64,000 bases of DNA, from contig CAYRXW010000008.1 in the NCBI GenBank assembly GCA_964428335.1, positions 1 through 64,000 of the forward strand, in the 5' to 3' direction. Below are positions 21,901 through 27,882 of the stretch, in pieces. Positions within the stretch are counted from its first letter, which is position 1. Each line of letters begins with the position of its first letter. The notes beneath the pieces were generated by a model. That model worked only from the letters and a program-made list of their open reading frames with translations. It was not told the DNA's origin and ran no database searches. The translations under genes and the position numbers were made by a program. The DNA is from GW2011-AR15 sp964428335 (GTDB taxonomy: Archaea; Nanobdellota; Nanobdellia; Woesearchaeales; GW2011-AR15).

Positions 21901-24900
21901 CCCATAAAAAGGATTTTCCAGATGCATTCCAATATTCTAATTCATGCTTTAGGACTGTAGCCCCATCCGCATCAATAAACCTTAAATCTGCACCAAAAGG
22001 CTTTGCCAGAGAATAGTTGAAATTAGTCCTGTTCAAAGGAACCAGTACTGTGAAATTGATAAGATCTTCATTTTGCTCTGAATTAGACAGTGTAATCTTT
22101 CTTCTATATCCCCATGAACTGCTCCACCACGCATTTGTACCGACCGTGTAATTGATATACAGTCTCGGAGCATAGGTACCATAATCATAAACTTCAAGAT
22201 CACTATCCCCTGCAGTTCCGTCATTTATTATTACGAAGCTGATATTATTATTTACAGACCAACCCTGCCTGTTTATTATCTCCTGAACTATGTCAGTCAC
22301 ACTGACTGAATAATTCTGCCCCGTAACCCACCCTCCCGGGTAACTTATATCAAAATCTGTCCCGCTTGAGGTCAGGCTCCATGTGGATGGCAGGTTCGCT
22401 GAACCAGGGACTGCTCCGCTGTTGGCTGATTGGGCTTTTACTTTTGAATAAACAGTATAACTTCCGCCTTCTCCGCCGGCAGCTGTTAACCTAAGCACCG
22501 CATTATGGATATTTGCTCCCTTTGGAATTTCAATCCTTCTGAATCTTGCAACCATCCATTCATCGGATGAAGACGGATCTGTATAATGACCAAACCAGGA
22601 TGAGAATTCATTCCATGTGTTTTGCGGATATTCGTGGCCATCATCTGAATCAGCTGCAATAGTGTATGAACTTATAGGATCATAAGCGTAATCACTCACA
22701 GTCATGTTCTGGTTTGAAAATTCAAATAGCAAAGTTGCATAGCCTGCAATATTCATATAATTGGTCAAATACCCTGTTGAATTGCATTCATAATCTTCTA
22801 TCAATAATTTCCTTATTAATATTGAATCTGTTAATGCCAAATCTGCATAATTGTAATAATTGTTTTCATAATCGATTATCTTCAAGTTGTTTATTAGGCT
22901 GAGTTCTCCACAGCTTAGGTTTTGGAACGACATTTCACCTTTAGTCAAAATATCATCTGTCAAAAATTCTGTCCAGTTTGCATTTGGAGAACTTATTGTT
23001 AAATTTCCAATTCCTGTTGTATTAAACGCAACTATCCAAGTATCTCCATCCCTTAAATATTCGTAAGGATTAAGGACAGTTATTGAGATTTCAAAAGTCT
23101 GATTGGATAGGTGTGGAGTTATCCATTGCAGCTTATCTATAAGACTATTGTTATTTGTATCAATGTACTCAAGCTCATTAAATTCGTTTCTTGTTCCATT
23201 GATTATCCAATATACATTAATTGAACCTTTGCTTGATTCTTTTATATCTGTGTATGTCAATACGTTCTCATAATGCACTTCTGAAGATATTGTGATTTTT
23301 TTCTTGTAACTATTTATTATATCTTCATTAACAGATGGACCTTCTGTATAATAACTGATTTCCACTTCATTGAGACTAGAGGCAAATTCCAGTGTAATAT
23401 TCGTTTCTGTTTCAATATCCTGTGCATTTAATGAAATTATTTTTTTATTTAAGGATGTAACTTTATCATATGTCTCCAAAGATTTATCTTCTTTTGTTGG
23501 TTTTTTTAGCCGTTTTACTTCATTTTCCAGTGCTCTTGAATATGCAAATCCATTATATTCTTCAAGTTCATATTCAACCTCTCCAATCTTTACCTTTACA
23601 TTTTCTTCAGATGTTATATTGTATGCATCTTTTGGAAGTATTGTCTTATTGATAAGGGAGGCATTAACAACTTTTTTCCACATGACTGGCTTATTAATTT
23701 CAACATTTGAGTAATTTAAAGAAAGTGTTGCTTTCTCGATTAACGAATTATTTACTGTTGTATTTGCTATGGTTTCATTTATTGATATATTTGATTCTTC
23801 AATATAAGTATAAGTTAATTCTGTAAGATTTAATATTGCATTATCAACTTCAATTCTTAGTATGATGTTTTTTCCAATATTTTTTAGGTAGCATGTTTCA
23901 AGGCAATAGTTTTCAAATGTACTTCCTGAAATTATTATTACTGATTCATTTGTAGAAGAAATATTAGTGCTATTTACTCCTTCTAACTGAATTGATTCAT
24001 TTATAGGATAGTCTGGCAAGGTTGAAATATTTCCAGAATTTGATTTATTATCTGTGATATTTGATTTTATTTCTACAATTGGAAACTCTGTTTCATTTTG
24101 ATTACTTGATATATTTTCAAATTCAACTGAACCTGTTTCAATTGTTTGATTATAGGTTTCATTAACTGTATCAGTTAAATTAATTGTTCCATTTTCCAGG
24201 ATTAATGAAGTGTTCAAAATCAGAGTGGCATTAAGCAAAGTAATATTACGCAAAGTAACATTAATTAAAGTTTCATTAATAGGTAAGGAGGAATCATTTT
24301 CAATTATTGCTAATTCTTCTGAAATTTCGTTCTCTGGATTTTGAATTGTAATATTTTCAGAAAGTGATACAGATTCATTAGTTATCAAATCTATAACTTC
24401 TGTATTTTCTTCTTCTGTATTTTCTTGTTCTATAGTTTCTACATATTCAATTTCTGGAAGTTCTATATTTTCATTTATGACTTCTTGTGTTTCTTCTATT
24501 ACTGGAAGTTCAACCTGTGGAACTATTTCTTCTTGCTCTTCTTCTGGTACTTCAATAATGCTTTGGTTTTCAAATACTACAAATCCGGTAATCTGGTCAG
24601 ATGATTTTTTTATTTTTGAACTGTCCAAAATAAGCTTATCATCAATGTAGATTTTTGCAGTCCCTTCCCCTAGTATATTACCAGATATCCTTACTGAAGT
24701 CACATTGCCTTTCAGGCCAAATGCTAGTGATGAATTTTCAAAGAATTGCTCTTGAATAACTAGCCTTTCTGCGTTTGTACCATATGTTACCATTCCTGTA
24801 AGTTTTGGATTTAGAACCATTAGGCTTCCAAGAATAAAAACTGCAAGTATAATCAGTAATACAGTATATTCTTTCTTAGGATTTTCCTTTTTTTTAGAAG

Positions 24901-24949
24901 TTTTTGTAAGGAACTCTTTTAATGGCTCTTTAGAAAAAGGTAAACTCAT
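9980..24949 (-). CDS. Giant surface protein with multiple LamG domains (4,989 residues)
   Basis: One uninterrupted reading frame fills 15 kb. A signal-anchor helix lies at residues ~28-46, followed by the lineage-typical LTGMV motif. Approximate order: Asn/Glu/Thr-rich stalk (60-640); DNRLRE-like domain (760-936); DUF2341-like domain (WWSSSWGYRRKI, from 940) with a LamG domain to ~1256; eight repeats of Ig-like plus LamG units; a MAM-like domain (2143-2340) after unit 2; a second DNRLRE-like domain (3783-3966) after unit 6; an extra Ig-like domain (4336-4436) before unit 8; then an FN3-like domain (4750-4843). LamG domains are concanavalin-like and usually bind glycans or proteins. N-x-S/T sequons are very frequent, so heavy N-glycosylation is likely. 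Probably an adhesin or host-contact protein. It starts at an ATGA overlap with the HTH gene. Confidence 0.95.
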   Translation of the reverse strand: MSLPFSKEPLKEFLTKTSKKKENPKKEYTVLLIILAVFILGSLMVLNPKLTGMVTYGTNAERLVIQEQFFENSSLAFGLKGNVTSVRISGNILGEGTAKIYIDDKLILDSSKIKKSSDQITGFVVFENQSIIEVPEEEQEEIVPQVELPVIEETQEVINENIELPEIEYVETIEQENTEEENTEVIDLITNESVSLSENITIQNPENEISEELAIIENDSSLPINETLINVTLRNITLLNATLILNTSLILENGTINLTDTVNETYNQTIETGSVEFENISSNQNETEFPIVEIKSNITDNKSNSGNISTLPDYPINESIQLEGVNSTNISSTNESVIIISGSTFENYCLETCYLKNIGKNIILRIEVDNAILNLTELTYTYIEESNISINETIANTTVNNSLIEKATLSLNYSNVEINKPVMWKKVVNASLINKTILPKDAYNITSEENVKVKIGEVEYELEEYNGFAYSRALENEVKRLKKPTKEDKSLETYDKVTSLNKKIISLNAQDIETETNITLEFASSLNEVEISYYTEGPSVNEDIINSYKKKITISSEVHYENVLTYTDIKESSKGSINVYWIINGTRNEFNELEYIDTNNNSLIDKLQWITPHLSNQTFEISITVLNPYEYLRDGDTWIVAFNTTGIGNLTISSPNANWTEFLTDDILTKGEMSFQNLSCGELSLINNLKIIDYENNYYNYADLALTDSILIRKLLIEDYECNSTGYLTNYMNIAGYATLLFEFSNQNMTVSDYAYDPISSYTIAADSDDGHEYPQNTWNEFSSWFGHYTDPSSSDEWMVARFRRIEIPKGANIHNAVLRLTAAGGEGGSYTVYSKVKAQSANSGAVPGSANLPSTWSLTSSGTDFDISYPGGWVTGQNYSVSVTDIVQEIINRQGWSVNNNISFVIINDGTAGDSDLEVYDYGTYAPRLYINYTVGTNAWWSSSWGYRRKITLSNSEQNEDLINFTVLVPLNRTNFNYSLAKPFGADLRFIDADGATVLKHELEYWNASGKSFLWVKVPNITKSSNLDYIWLYYNNSAASDGQNKTGTWDQYYEGVWHLNGSIGQRQDSTSNANHLNNKSTLHYTNPGKVAGSIDVDDDEANPGLINRSDSNLASGFPSKNGETTNSFSVSFWVKPEAFGWNDWLGKNRGGNGGFGFYDENDRMTFYYRNGATDYSITSDASSILADTWHFVSVVHDSTNDIDYIYVDGKETSTTGRTSDPTGTTASFMIGGTDSWPGDSDGVMDEVRVSKTARTGDWINASYKSMNRRFISLGNEQEINDSYSHPFNVKILNFSNTATNKVYMRSNATNQVSNISIGDFTTATNPTGSEGWGAYEVKVAGYNALKNDDASYLNISARGAAGINREPFARFNFSTNASPSLVNWIYVAMDQRRIQASGNGENCYYWIYNYTKADWMEIVDNTSSTSDVLRTYNYTSGVLDLMNLSRQIVLMSSGVSMDANEGCLVDFVEVRIGYYNNSVPVQSTPIITPSSPNVSSTLTCGWNSILDSNGDTLKNITNWYKNNKSFTNLYMPFEGNGLESKVAFDYSGNGNKGRLSSNGPTWNRTGGKVGGAYRFDGSNDIIEIPAKSYFDRPPFTVMGWFYSTTTSASKGESMYMLNKRGNSQDLWHLRITSTSNNLEFRYYNATNYLNGPGTPYSIAINKWYHFAVTIDTDYTVRLYVNGSYVDSYNSGPFNTSSGALRIGGASTSTSRFNGTIDEIKHYNATLSPDQIYLEYIAGANGNNNKKLSYQELIGGDQWYCSVVPNDGYNDGIRKNSSRVTVAANNPPVWINNPIVSPRIPIDSSNLTCLYNLTDERYDYGVNITNWYKNGKSITLLYLPFETNGGNEDSITADYSGYGNNATVYGAEWNNTNGKIGGGYHFDKGIGEYLSIPDSPILRGMSELTIETWVYPITKANWAIILQKGDTAVGWRDIAYALETDGSADQKVYFYLNTTTQAAEIYSNAALPKNQWTHIAARYDGTKINMFINGVKQTEVSYLSGDVLDIANPIMIGVDAYVSWSDYWNGSIDEVRMYNESLSDEQIYLNYIRTYSNKTIQVSSSDTTLWDEWFCRVTPTDGSQYGETKNSSISTITLNGNYRPTAPTSLLCDGGLCNYTTSGTINLNCTGSFDNESNAITYVVEKGSLTDGEIFFEDVESISWSDWNASYGTYSDVATDNPKVIWQNSTYGGNGYYKSATRAFWIDNEDDIYTGYLTSPNITIPDITENLTLNFWIRVNMENGWDGCWAEYKIGDNNWATIDDSMIVGTTSDYSGVCDGPSAGHACWEGNLGLFKVNVTLPEEADGNPISFRWIAEADNSGTAGGTDGCWVDDINVSADVAYSFTVIGNHSAGSSYSWNTGLDTPGEVYEKMRCSAIDVTGSTANSEYYTLDTNLTMGGNEAPTINTPTFLPSTVNTSSNIQCYATPDDTESSTLTVEWFWYNSTTLELGGNTSGLTAGSPALITTLGRGNTTRGEVWNCTVRTYDGSSYSEFSSALKTIQSLAPTHDTPSITPVTPTATNDLTCNWNNADDIDNDMVLNITNWYKNNISITVLHMPFEGNGNEDKNATDYSGYDNNGTVFEAIWSSTGGRVGGRYEFDGTNDYIEIPADSTLNLPGDFTLEAWVYPHDFLGTASIDQRILINRIDANNAYQLTLTDPASDDSEAYGFAFSVNEGGTQYIIGTDNINSGYLPNTWYHVVGTYTASSHAVNLYVNGVLREDEDLYDFGLGTSGNLQIGRRTDGGYFDGLIDEIKIYNHSLSAAQVNQAYTAGVNGKINRIIKDDELVGNEQYICVVTPNDGYWDGITKSSSAVTITPNTAPTQNTPTVTPTYPNMTTNITCNWNNITDAEDNNVLNITNWYKNNNSITVLYMPFEGNDNEEYNATDYSGYENNGTVFNAIWNRTGGKIGGDYYFDGDSSYIEIPDDRTLRGMSELTVEAWVYTGTNFSYYPRILEKGAAGAGDTNISYALRIESGTQRLQFDLTTDSGGANTYSNSGLPFNQWNHIVGRYDGTETRVFVNGVRQSDNNAFTGKVLNVSGTPLHIGVDAHTSWGDYWNGSIDEVKIYNIALSDQQIYANYVAGSNNKTPRVIVSEDLDSSQHWYCSVTPNDGYIDGTTKNSTYVRINSVPTHNTPTITPSSPNISSNLTCSWNSVSDINHDTVINITNWYKNNKSITLLYLPFEGNGNEENNVTDYSGHEHNGTVILADWNRTGGKVGGAYRFYSTDSNYISIEDDGKLGGMNQLTIETWVYANTKGDWDRIIEKGNTVLNRERAFVLETDSTADQKIYFDLNTTTDFGQIYSDSALPKHEWVHLVVRYDGHILKMFVNGIEQADTEIITGKVLNLQNPIHIGSGAYYTSNSWNGSIDEVRFYNHSLSPQQIRANYQAGLVGKSLKKIVSNELGADEEWLCSVTPNDGYEEAVTKNSTSIYLDNSAPTQSTPTITPTSPITTSNLTCNWQSVTDTEGEKVYNITSWLKNNRSVMLVYLPFEGGSNSTYTKDYSGLNNNGNVSSAIFGRSIGKIGGGYEFDGNDDIIDIGSDYDATESITVMTWIKPQRRQKDNAKIVTQRNSADDSYVFALQYDSTEVVFFQAHDSPVSTTTFNVTNSSWYHLAGTYDGRVTRLFVNGVLIDSDLVSPVYSTSTNPITIGARISGGTIDHEFNGTIDEVKIYNYSLTSTEVYDEYIAGFNNKTYRKLSAERTAGNEKWACLVIPNDGYIDGTMKNASVFIQNSPTIPSTLTCNKGSCADSFSDSIVLNCSGSTDFLGDSIVYVIEKGNASSYNATTTLNKQINTGNDDAEEFEPGPYAVDLASSDLEIGLDGNRQLVGMRFQSVNIPQGAEILYANVTMEVDVATWTGKFNVNVLGEDTNSAPAFSASSGNLTNREKTSSEVNWAISQQFTPVNTKYATPNIRDIIQEIVDRPGWSSGNNMAIFIGESNSSNDLYDVREMESYDGESAAAPILYIKYRKYDYTVIGNHTAGTTLTWNLASDPKHETYERLRCRAVDPSGSGLYSDYYRLNTSLWVNRLPTHNTPTITPTYPNATSNLTCNWQSVSDADSDRTMNITNWYKNNKSTTLLYMPFEGNGNEARNATDYSGYENNGTVFGATWNRTGGKVGGGYEFDGNLDNYIIIANSATLGTKNFTIELWFNNKGPGDSTNMGTNSMSMQPFVSKGRGEADGNNKDTNYMFGFLSSGTNLVAGYEEYSTGNNINVTADLNLNQNRWYYAAMRFNGTSLDIFLNGTKVVGLRTTAIPRYDSIQPIGIGTAFNSVSANDGAFNGSIDEVRIYNHSLSDRQIYANFQAGTLSHPPKKIISSDTSLYDSWMCSVTPNDGYGDGITKNSTKVTIDSIPLITTPTLSPSTANTSSNIGCYATATDLESSSLTAYWYWFNSSTLKLSGTTSVTSGVNTLITTLGAGNTTKGERWNCTVKPYDGILFGTNKTARIPINNSIPTQSTPTITPTLPNATSNLTCNWQSVSDADGEKVVNITNWYKNGVSSTVLYMPFEGNGNESRNATDYSGYRNKGTVFGATWNRTGGKVGGGYSFDGTNDNIVISHIPAYNLSQNFSIEMWFKRRELGDTTYLLDSFNGTTFKGYRIRTLSNNALGFEIGNGVTSEQEQAGTFNQAGRWYHVVFVLKMNTDQIDYYFDGTYSTTDTFATVTNIIPDPEFLAIGASDTGASVFNGTIDEVKIYNYTLSAGQIYQNYKAGLNNKTANIITLESTALGEQWKCSVTPNDGYSDGQTKNSTSVIISATNTAPTRVNLSTPTAGNTTVHRRYTRFTWDAAYDLDSDPLNYTLNITSPYCSNLYYGNISSLNFTAQSELCIGNMYFWQVRAYDGTEYGQWSQKWNFTLEPIIVLNLTTNRVNFGNLSNGDIVSTDGNASPLIVQNDGNIRLNISYVSALNSLFSSIGLNTAYFQFKIDNDTTESSSFNWTSSQTSWTNITSITVQNKSAIAHLKYQDSQDTAEIDIKVTVPTTEGAGRKSTIVYIIGESP
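10800..20520 (-). repeat. Eight Ig-like/LamG repeat units inside the giant gene
   Basis: The units recur at about 900-bp spacing where contiguous. Each begins with a Thr/Pro-rich linker (TPTITP type), then 'LTCNW', 'NITNWYKNN', an 'MPFEGNGNE' strand, 'TDYSGY', 'WNRTGGKVGG', a LamG core and a closing 'CSVTPNDGY' Cys. LamG cores centre near 20250, 19320, 17190, 16250, 15320, 14390, 12610 and 11360. Units are clearly homologous but diverged throughout, so the array is old. The MAM-like and DNRLRE-like modules interrupt it. One conserved Cys pair per unit predicts an intra-unit disulfide. Confidence 0.9.
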
Positions 24950-25395
24950 TTTTTCCCACCTTTCTTTTCAGCCCTATTTTGCAGAGTCCATATAGTTTTT
25001 TGGCTTCTTTTAAGTAGCCTTGCTATCTCTGTTAGTTTAAGGGAATGAGTATTTTTTAAGTAAAAGACTATAATTTCAGCCATTGATTTGGTTTCTGAAT
25101 TTAGTTCTGATATAGGAATTGAATATTTTGAAACTAATGATGAAAATTTTTTATGGCTTTTTTTTTCAGTTCTCTTAAATGTAGTCCATATGACCTGCCT
25201 GTCTTTATTAAGAATTCTTCCACATTCTGAATAACTAAAATTTTTTTCTTGGATAAGATACTTCACTATGGATTCAAAAGGGCTCAATTCTTCTGAAAAA
25301 ATTGAAATTGGTACCTGATCTTCTTTTTTATCCAAAAAGTCTGAAAACTCTTCAAGAATTACATTTTTGTCATATTTTGTAAGATTAATTGTCAT
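24946..25395 (-). CDS. Tandem helix-turn-helix regulator of the giant-protein operon
   Basis: A 149-residue protein with two similar HTH units of the sigma-70 region-4 kind. The first is 'YLIQEKNFSYSECGRILNKDRQVIWTTFKRTEKK' (about 47-80) and the second is 'YLKNTHSLKLTEIARLLKRSQKTIWTLQNRAEKK' (about 112-145). Both keep the spacing of a Leu/Ile-rich helix, a turn, and a recognition helix ending in a basic stretch. It overlaps the giant gene by an ATGA, making it the first gene of a three-gene operon. Repeats of ATATTATGTARG cover its promoter and start codon, which suggests autoregulation. The fold call comes from pattern; a DNA-binding role is well supported, the target is inferred. Confidence 0.8.
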   Translation of the reverse strand: MTINLTKYDKNVILEEFSDFLDKKEDQVPISIFSEELSPFESIVKYLIQEKNFSYSECGRILNKDRQVIWTTFKRTEKKSHKKFSSLVSKYSIPISELNSETKSMAEIIVFYLKNTHSLKLTEIARLLKRSQKTIWTLQNRAEKKGGKK

Positions 25396-25475
25396 ATTAT
25401 GTAGGTATTATGTAAGTTTTTGTAGGAAATTAATCATTTTTTGTAATATTATGTAAGAATATAGTTTATAAAACT
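25394..25475 (-). promoter_or_regulatory. Promoter with repeated ATATTATGTARG boxes
   Basis: Three copies of an ~11-12-bp box read on the plus strand ATATTATGTAGG (25394-25405), GTATTATGTAAG (25405-25416, directly abutting, 11-bp period) and ATATTATGTAAG (25446-25457). A weaker TTTTTGTAGG sits at 25417-25426. The minus-strand TATA is TTTTATAAAC near 25465-25473. The boxes therefore lie between the TATA box and the start codon, the classic place for repression of archaeal promoters. Confidence 0.6.
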
Positions 25476-25523
25476 TACCATATTTTTGCAAAGGTTTAAT
25501 AGAGATTTAAAATTCTAAAGAGT

Positions 25524-25892
25524 GTGAAAATAGCAATTATAGGCGCTTCAAAAGATAGGGATAAGTACAGCAATAAAGCTGTGAGAGCTTATGTATCAAG
25601 TCATCATGTTGTTTTTCCTGTTAACCCAAATGAAAGGGAAATTGAAGGATTAAAATGCTATAATTCTGTTTTGGATATACCTATGGATGTGGAATGTGCC
25701 TCAATCTACCTTCCTTATGAAATAGGAATGAAAGTTGCTGATGACATTCTTAAAAAAGGCATAAAAAATGTGATTTTAAATCCTGGTGCAGATAACCCTG
25801 AACTTTTAGACAAGTTCAATGCTTTGGGAATAAATACTTTGAGGACATGCTCGATAAGGCATATAGGAGTTAACCCTAAGGAAATACAATAA
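25524..25892 (+). CDS. CoA-binding domain protein
   Basis: A 122-residue single-domain protein of the CoA_binding (YccU-like) family, a Rossmann fold related to the succinyl-CoA synthetase alpha N-terminus. The N-terminal KIAIIGASKDRDKYSNKAVRAY carries the glycine turn, and 'VFPVNPNEREIEGLKCYNSV' matches the family's second strand. The last third has the usual 'ILNPGADNPEL' region. The likely ligand is CoA or a nucleotide; the physiological role is unknown. The start is GTG at 25524, chosen because it begins the conserved first strand. It is divergent from the giant-protein operon and 31 bases ahead of the DtxR-type regulator. Confidence 0.85.
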   Translation: MKIAIIGASKDRDKYSNKAVRAYVSSHHVVFPVNPNEREIEGLKCYNSVLDIPMDVECASIYLPYEIGMKVADDILKKGIKNVILNPGADNPELLDKFNALGINTLRTCSIRHIGVNPKEIQ

Positions 25893-25923
25893 ATATTAAT
25901 ACCACTTTTACTAACCTGTTTAA

Positions 25924-26316
25924 ATGGAGTTTCATTCTTCCCAAAAAAGCAAGATATCAACTGAGATGTACCTGAAGGAGATTTATCTTTTCCACGATAA
26001 GAATAAATCATATCCTAAGGCTGTTGATTTAGTTAAAGAGCTCAAATTTTCAAAAGGTACTGTCTCTGAAATGCTTAAAAAACTTGAGACATTGAAGCTT
26101 ATAACTTATAAGGATTTTGAAATAAAGCTTACAAAAAAGGGCATGATGGAAGCTAAAAATGTTGTGAGGAAATATGTTGTCATAAAAAAATTCCTTTCTG
26201 ATGTGCTAAAGACACCGGATGATAAAATACATGAAGAAGCTTGCAACCTTGAGCATGCTTTTTCTGACGAGAGCGTTGCTAAGCTGAATATTTTAAATAA
26301 GATCCTTAAAAAGTAG
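25924..26316 (+). CDS. Iron-responsive DtxR-family regulator
   Basis: A 130-residue repressor with an N-terminal winged HTH ('AVDLVKELKFSKGTVSEMLKKLETLKLI', about 33-60) and a dimerisation/metal domain. The metal motif EACNLEH has Cys107, Glu110 and His111. The Cys corresponds to Cys102 of DtxR/IdeR, where the Mn-sensing MntR has an acidic residue, so Fe2+ sensing is the better guess. It lacks the C-terminal SH3-like domain, as is common in short archaeal members. Two palindromes with GTTCG/CGAAC half-sites start at its stop codon and flank the next promoter, and an FTR1 iron permease follows. Confidence 0.88.
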   Translation: MEFHSSQKSKISTEMYLKEIYLFHDKNKSYPKAVDLVKELKFSKGTVSEMLKKLETLKLITYKDFEIKLTKKGMMEAKNVVRKYVVIKKFLSDVLKTPDDKIHEEACNLEHAFSDESVAKLNILNKILKK

Positions 26317-26372
26317 TTCGTTTAACCGAACTGTTAAGGAAATATTTATAAGTTGTTCGGCATTCCGAACAA
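26315..26372 (+). promoter_or_regulatory. Double palindromic operator around an iron-locus promoter
   Basis: Two palindromes share the half-site GTTCG/CGAAC. The first is AGTTCGTTTAACCGAACT (26315-26332), palindromic apart from one position pair and overlapping the stop of the regulator gene. The second is TTGTTCGG-CATT-CCGAACAA (26353-26372), with perfect 8-bp arms. Between them sits a TATA-like AATATTTATAAG (about 26341-26352). The second site ends two bases before the ATG at 26375, so it covers the predicted transcription start of an apparently leaderless gene. Binding by the DtxR-type regulator encoded just upstream is the natural inference. Confidence 0.75.
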
Positions 26373-26374
26373 AT

Positions 26375-26935
26375 ATGCGCACAAGAAACAGTAATATTAA
26401 GGAAAGCATTTATGTTAAAATCCTAAAGAACAGAACCCTACTTATATCGGTAGCATCCATATTCTTTATCCTGATTTTCCTGAAATTCAAATCTTTTGTT
26501 CTTTTCGTTGCAATCTGCTCCATTGCTGCTGCAATCAATTATTTCATCCATACTACAAGCATCCACCTTCATCTGGGACACGTCTCTTTCCTTTCAGTAA
26601 TTTTCAGTTATACACTAGGCTGGCAGTACGGGATAGCGATGATTTTAATTGCTCATGTGCTTGCTGAAGTGCTTGCCGGCCATGCTGATATGGAACTTTT
26701 CAATACTGGAATCATTTATGTGATAAATGTTTTTATTGCGTTTTTTTTAAAGGGAGCTGATATTGTTACCCTTGGAATCGGGCTTACGATTTTCCAGGCT
26801 ATTGCAACAACGATGCTTGGCGTTTTTACAGGAGCGCCAATACACGAGATAATAACTGAAGACGGGCTGGAGTTTATTATGCTCATGTTTTATTATCTTA
26901 CAATTTCAAGAAGCTTAATAGGAATAATAGGGTGA
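26375..26935 (+). CDS. Small multi-pass membrane protein, family A
   Basis: A 186-residue protein with about five or six hydrophobic helices and a basic N-terminal tail. It is one of five related proteins in this window (also 27883, 30537, 46265 and 60759). Shared features are length near 180-190, a short loop with an 'HLHLGHVSFLSVI'-type motif after the second or third helix, a mid-protein helix followed by an acidic/polar turn, and a 'PIHEIITEDGLEFI' region before the last helix. Size and topology recall ECF-transporter S components or MreD, but I have no diagnostic motif. Its promoter carries the iron-type operators and FTR1 follows ten bases downstream, so a role in iron handling is plausible. 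Confidence 0.8.
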   Translation: MRTRNSNIKESIYVKILKNRTLLISVASIFFILIFLKFKSFVLFVAICSIAAAINYFIHTTSIHLHLGHVSFLSVIFSYTLGWQYGIAMILIAHVLAEVLAGHADMELFNTGIIYVINVFIAFFLKGADIVTLGIGLTIFQAIATTMLGVFTGAPIHEIITEDGLEFIMLMFYYLTISRSLIGIIG

Positions 26936-26944
26936 AAATAAAAA

Positions 26945-27772
26945 ATGTTTGCAAGCTTTTTAATCACATTTAGGGAAACACTGGAAGCAGCACTTATAAT
27001 AGGCCTGGTATTTGCTTTCTTAAAAAAATCAAATGAAGAGAGGCTCTATAAGCATGCTTACCTTGGAATATTTGCAGGGATAATATTGAGCATAATTGCT
27101 GCTGTGCTTTTTAACACACTGGCAGGTGGTTTTGTTGGAAGATCTGAGGAGATATTTGAAGGAGTTACCATGCTCATCGGTGCAATCCTCCTGACAACAG
27201 TGATTATTTTTATGCAGAACCACGGAAAGCACCTAAAGAAAAAGATGTCTCTTGAGATGGAGAAAAAAGAAGGATTTGGTATATTTTTACTAGTTTTGGT
27301 ATCTATTCTGAGGGAAGGTGTTGAAACTGTTATATTTTTAGCCGCTGCTAGCTATGCTACAGGGATTTCAATAGTTGAAAGCATTTTAGGTGTAGTGATT
27401 GCTATTGCATTAGGTTATCTGGTTTATAGGACTTCAATCAGTGTGAACATAAAGAAATTCTTTGCTTATTCAAGCTTCATCCTGATTCTTTTTGCTGCAG
27501 GGCTTGTGGCTCATGGAGTTCATGAACTTGAAGAAGCAAAGGTATTAAATCCTATAGTCGAGCATGTATGGGACATAAACCCAGTCGCTCCGAATGCTGC
27601 TGAAGGAATATACCCCTTATTTCATGAAAAGGGGACAATTGGGCTATTCTTGACAGGCATCTTTGGGTACAATGCAAACCCTTCCCTGCTTGAAATGATA
27701 TCCTACGTAGCATACCTGATTATGATACTGTTTTTAACTAAGCACCTGAAAAAGAACCCTGCCAACGCATAA
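26945..27772 (+). CDS. FTR1-family iron permease
   Basis: A 275-residue polytopic membrane protein that imports iron. Two REXXE motifs are diagnostic: RETLE at residues 10-14 in the first helix and REGVE at 123-127 in a middle helix. 'GLVAHGVHELEEAKVL' is a conserved late segment of the family. About seven membrane helices are visible. It follows the operator-controlled membrane protein by ten bases, so both are probably transcribed from the promoter at ~26345 under the DtxR-type regulator. No oxidase partner is present nearby, which resembles prokaryotic EfeU-type or stand-alone permeases. Confidence 0.93.
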   Translation: MFASFLITFRETLEAALIIGLVFAFLKKSNEERLYKHAYLGIFAGIILSIIAAVLFNTLAGGFVGRSEEIFEGVTMLIGAILLTTVIIFMQNHGKHLKKKMSLEMEKKEGFGIFLLVLVSILREGVETVIFLAAASYATGISIVESILGVVIAIALGYLVYRTSISVNIKKFFAYSSFILILFAAGLVAHGVHELEEAKVLNPIVEHVWDINPVAPNAAEGIYPLFHEKGTIGLFLTGIFGYNANPSLLEMISYVAYLIMILFLTKHLKKNPANA

Positions 27773-27882
27773 CTAATAAAGGAATATAGACCATATTAAT
27801 GAAATTTAATCTACTTTGTCTTTTCATTTATAAATCGTTTATCAACTATAGATTTAAAAATTTGCACCTTTAAACATTGCCA
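27773..27882 (+). promoter_or_regulatory. Intergenic promoter for the next membrane-protein gene
   Basis: This AT-rich 110-nt gap contains TAGATTTAAAAATTTG (about 27849-27864), a likely TATA region. It is placed so that transcription would start at or near the ATG at 27883. The GTTCGG half-sites of the upstream iron promoter are absent here. Confidence 0.4.

Noticed and set aside
10000..24900. Many plus-strand ORFs of 60-138 codons inside the giant gene
   Set aside because: They are frame shadows of the repeats, with low-complexity or Leu/Ser/Val-rich composition and no start signals.
26315..26332. First GTTCG palindrome as a terminator of the DtxR gene
   Set aside because: It matches the half-sites of the second palindrome around the next promoter and has no T tract, so an operator fits better.
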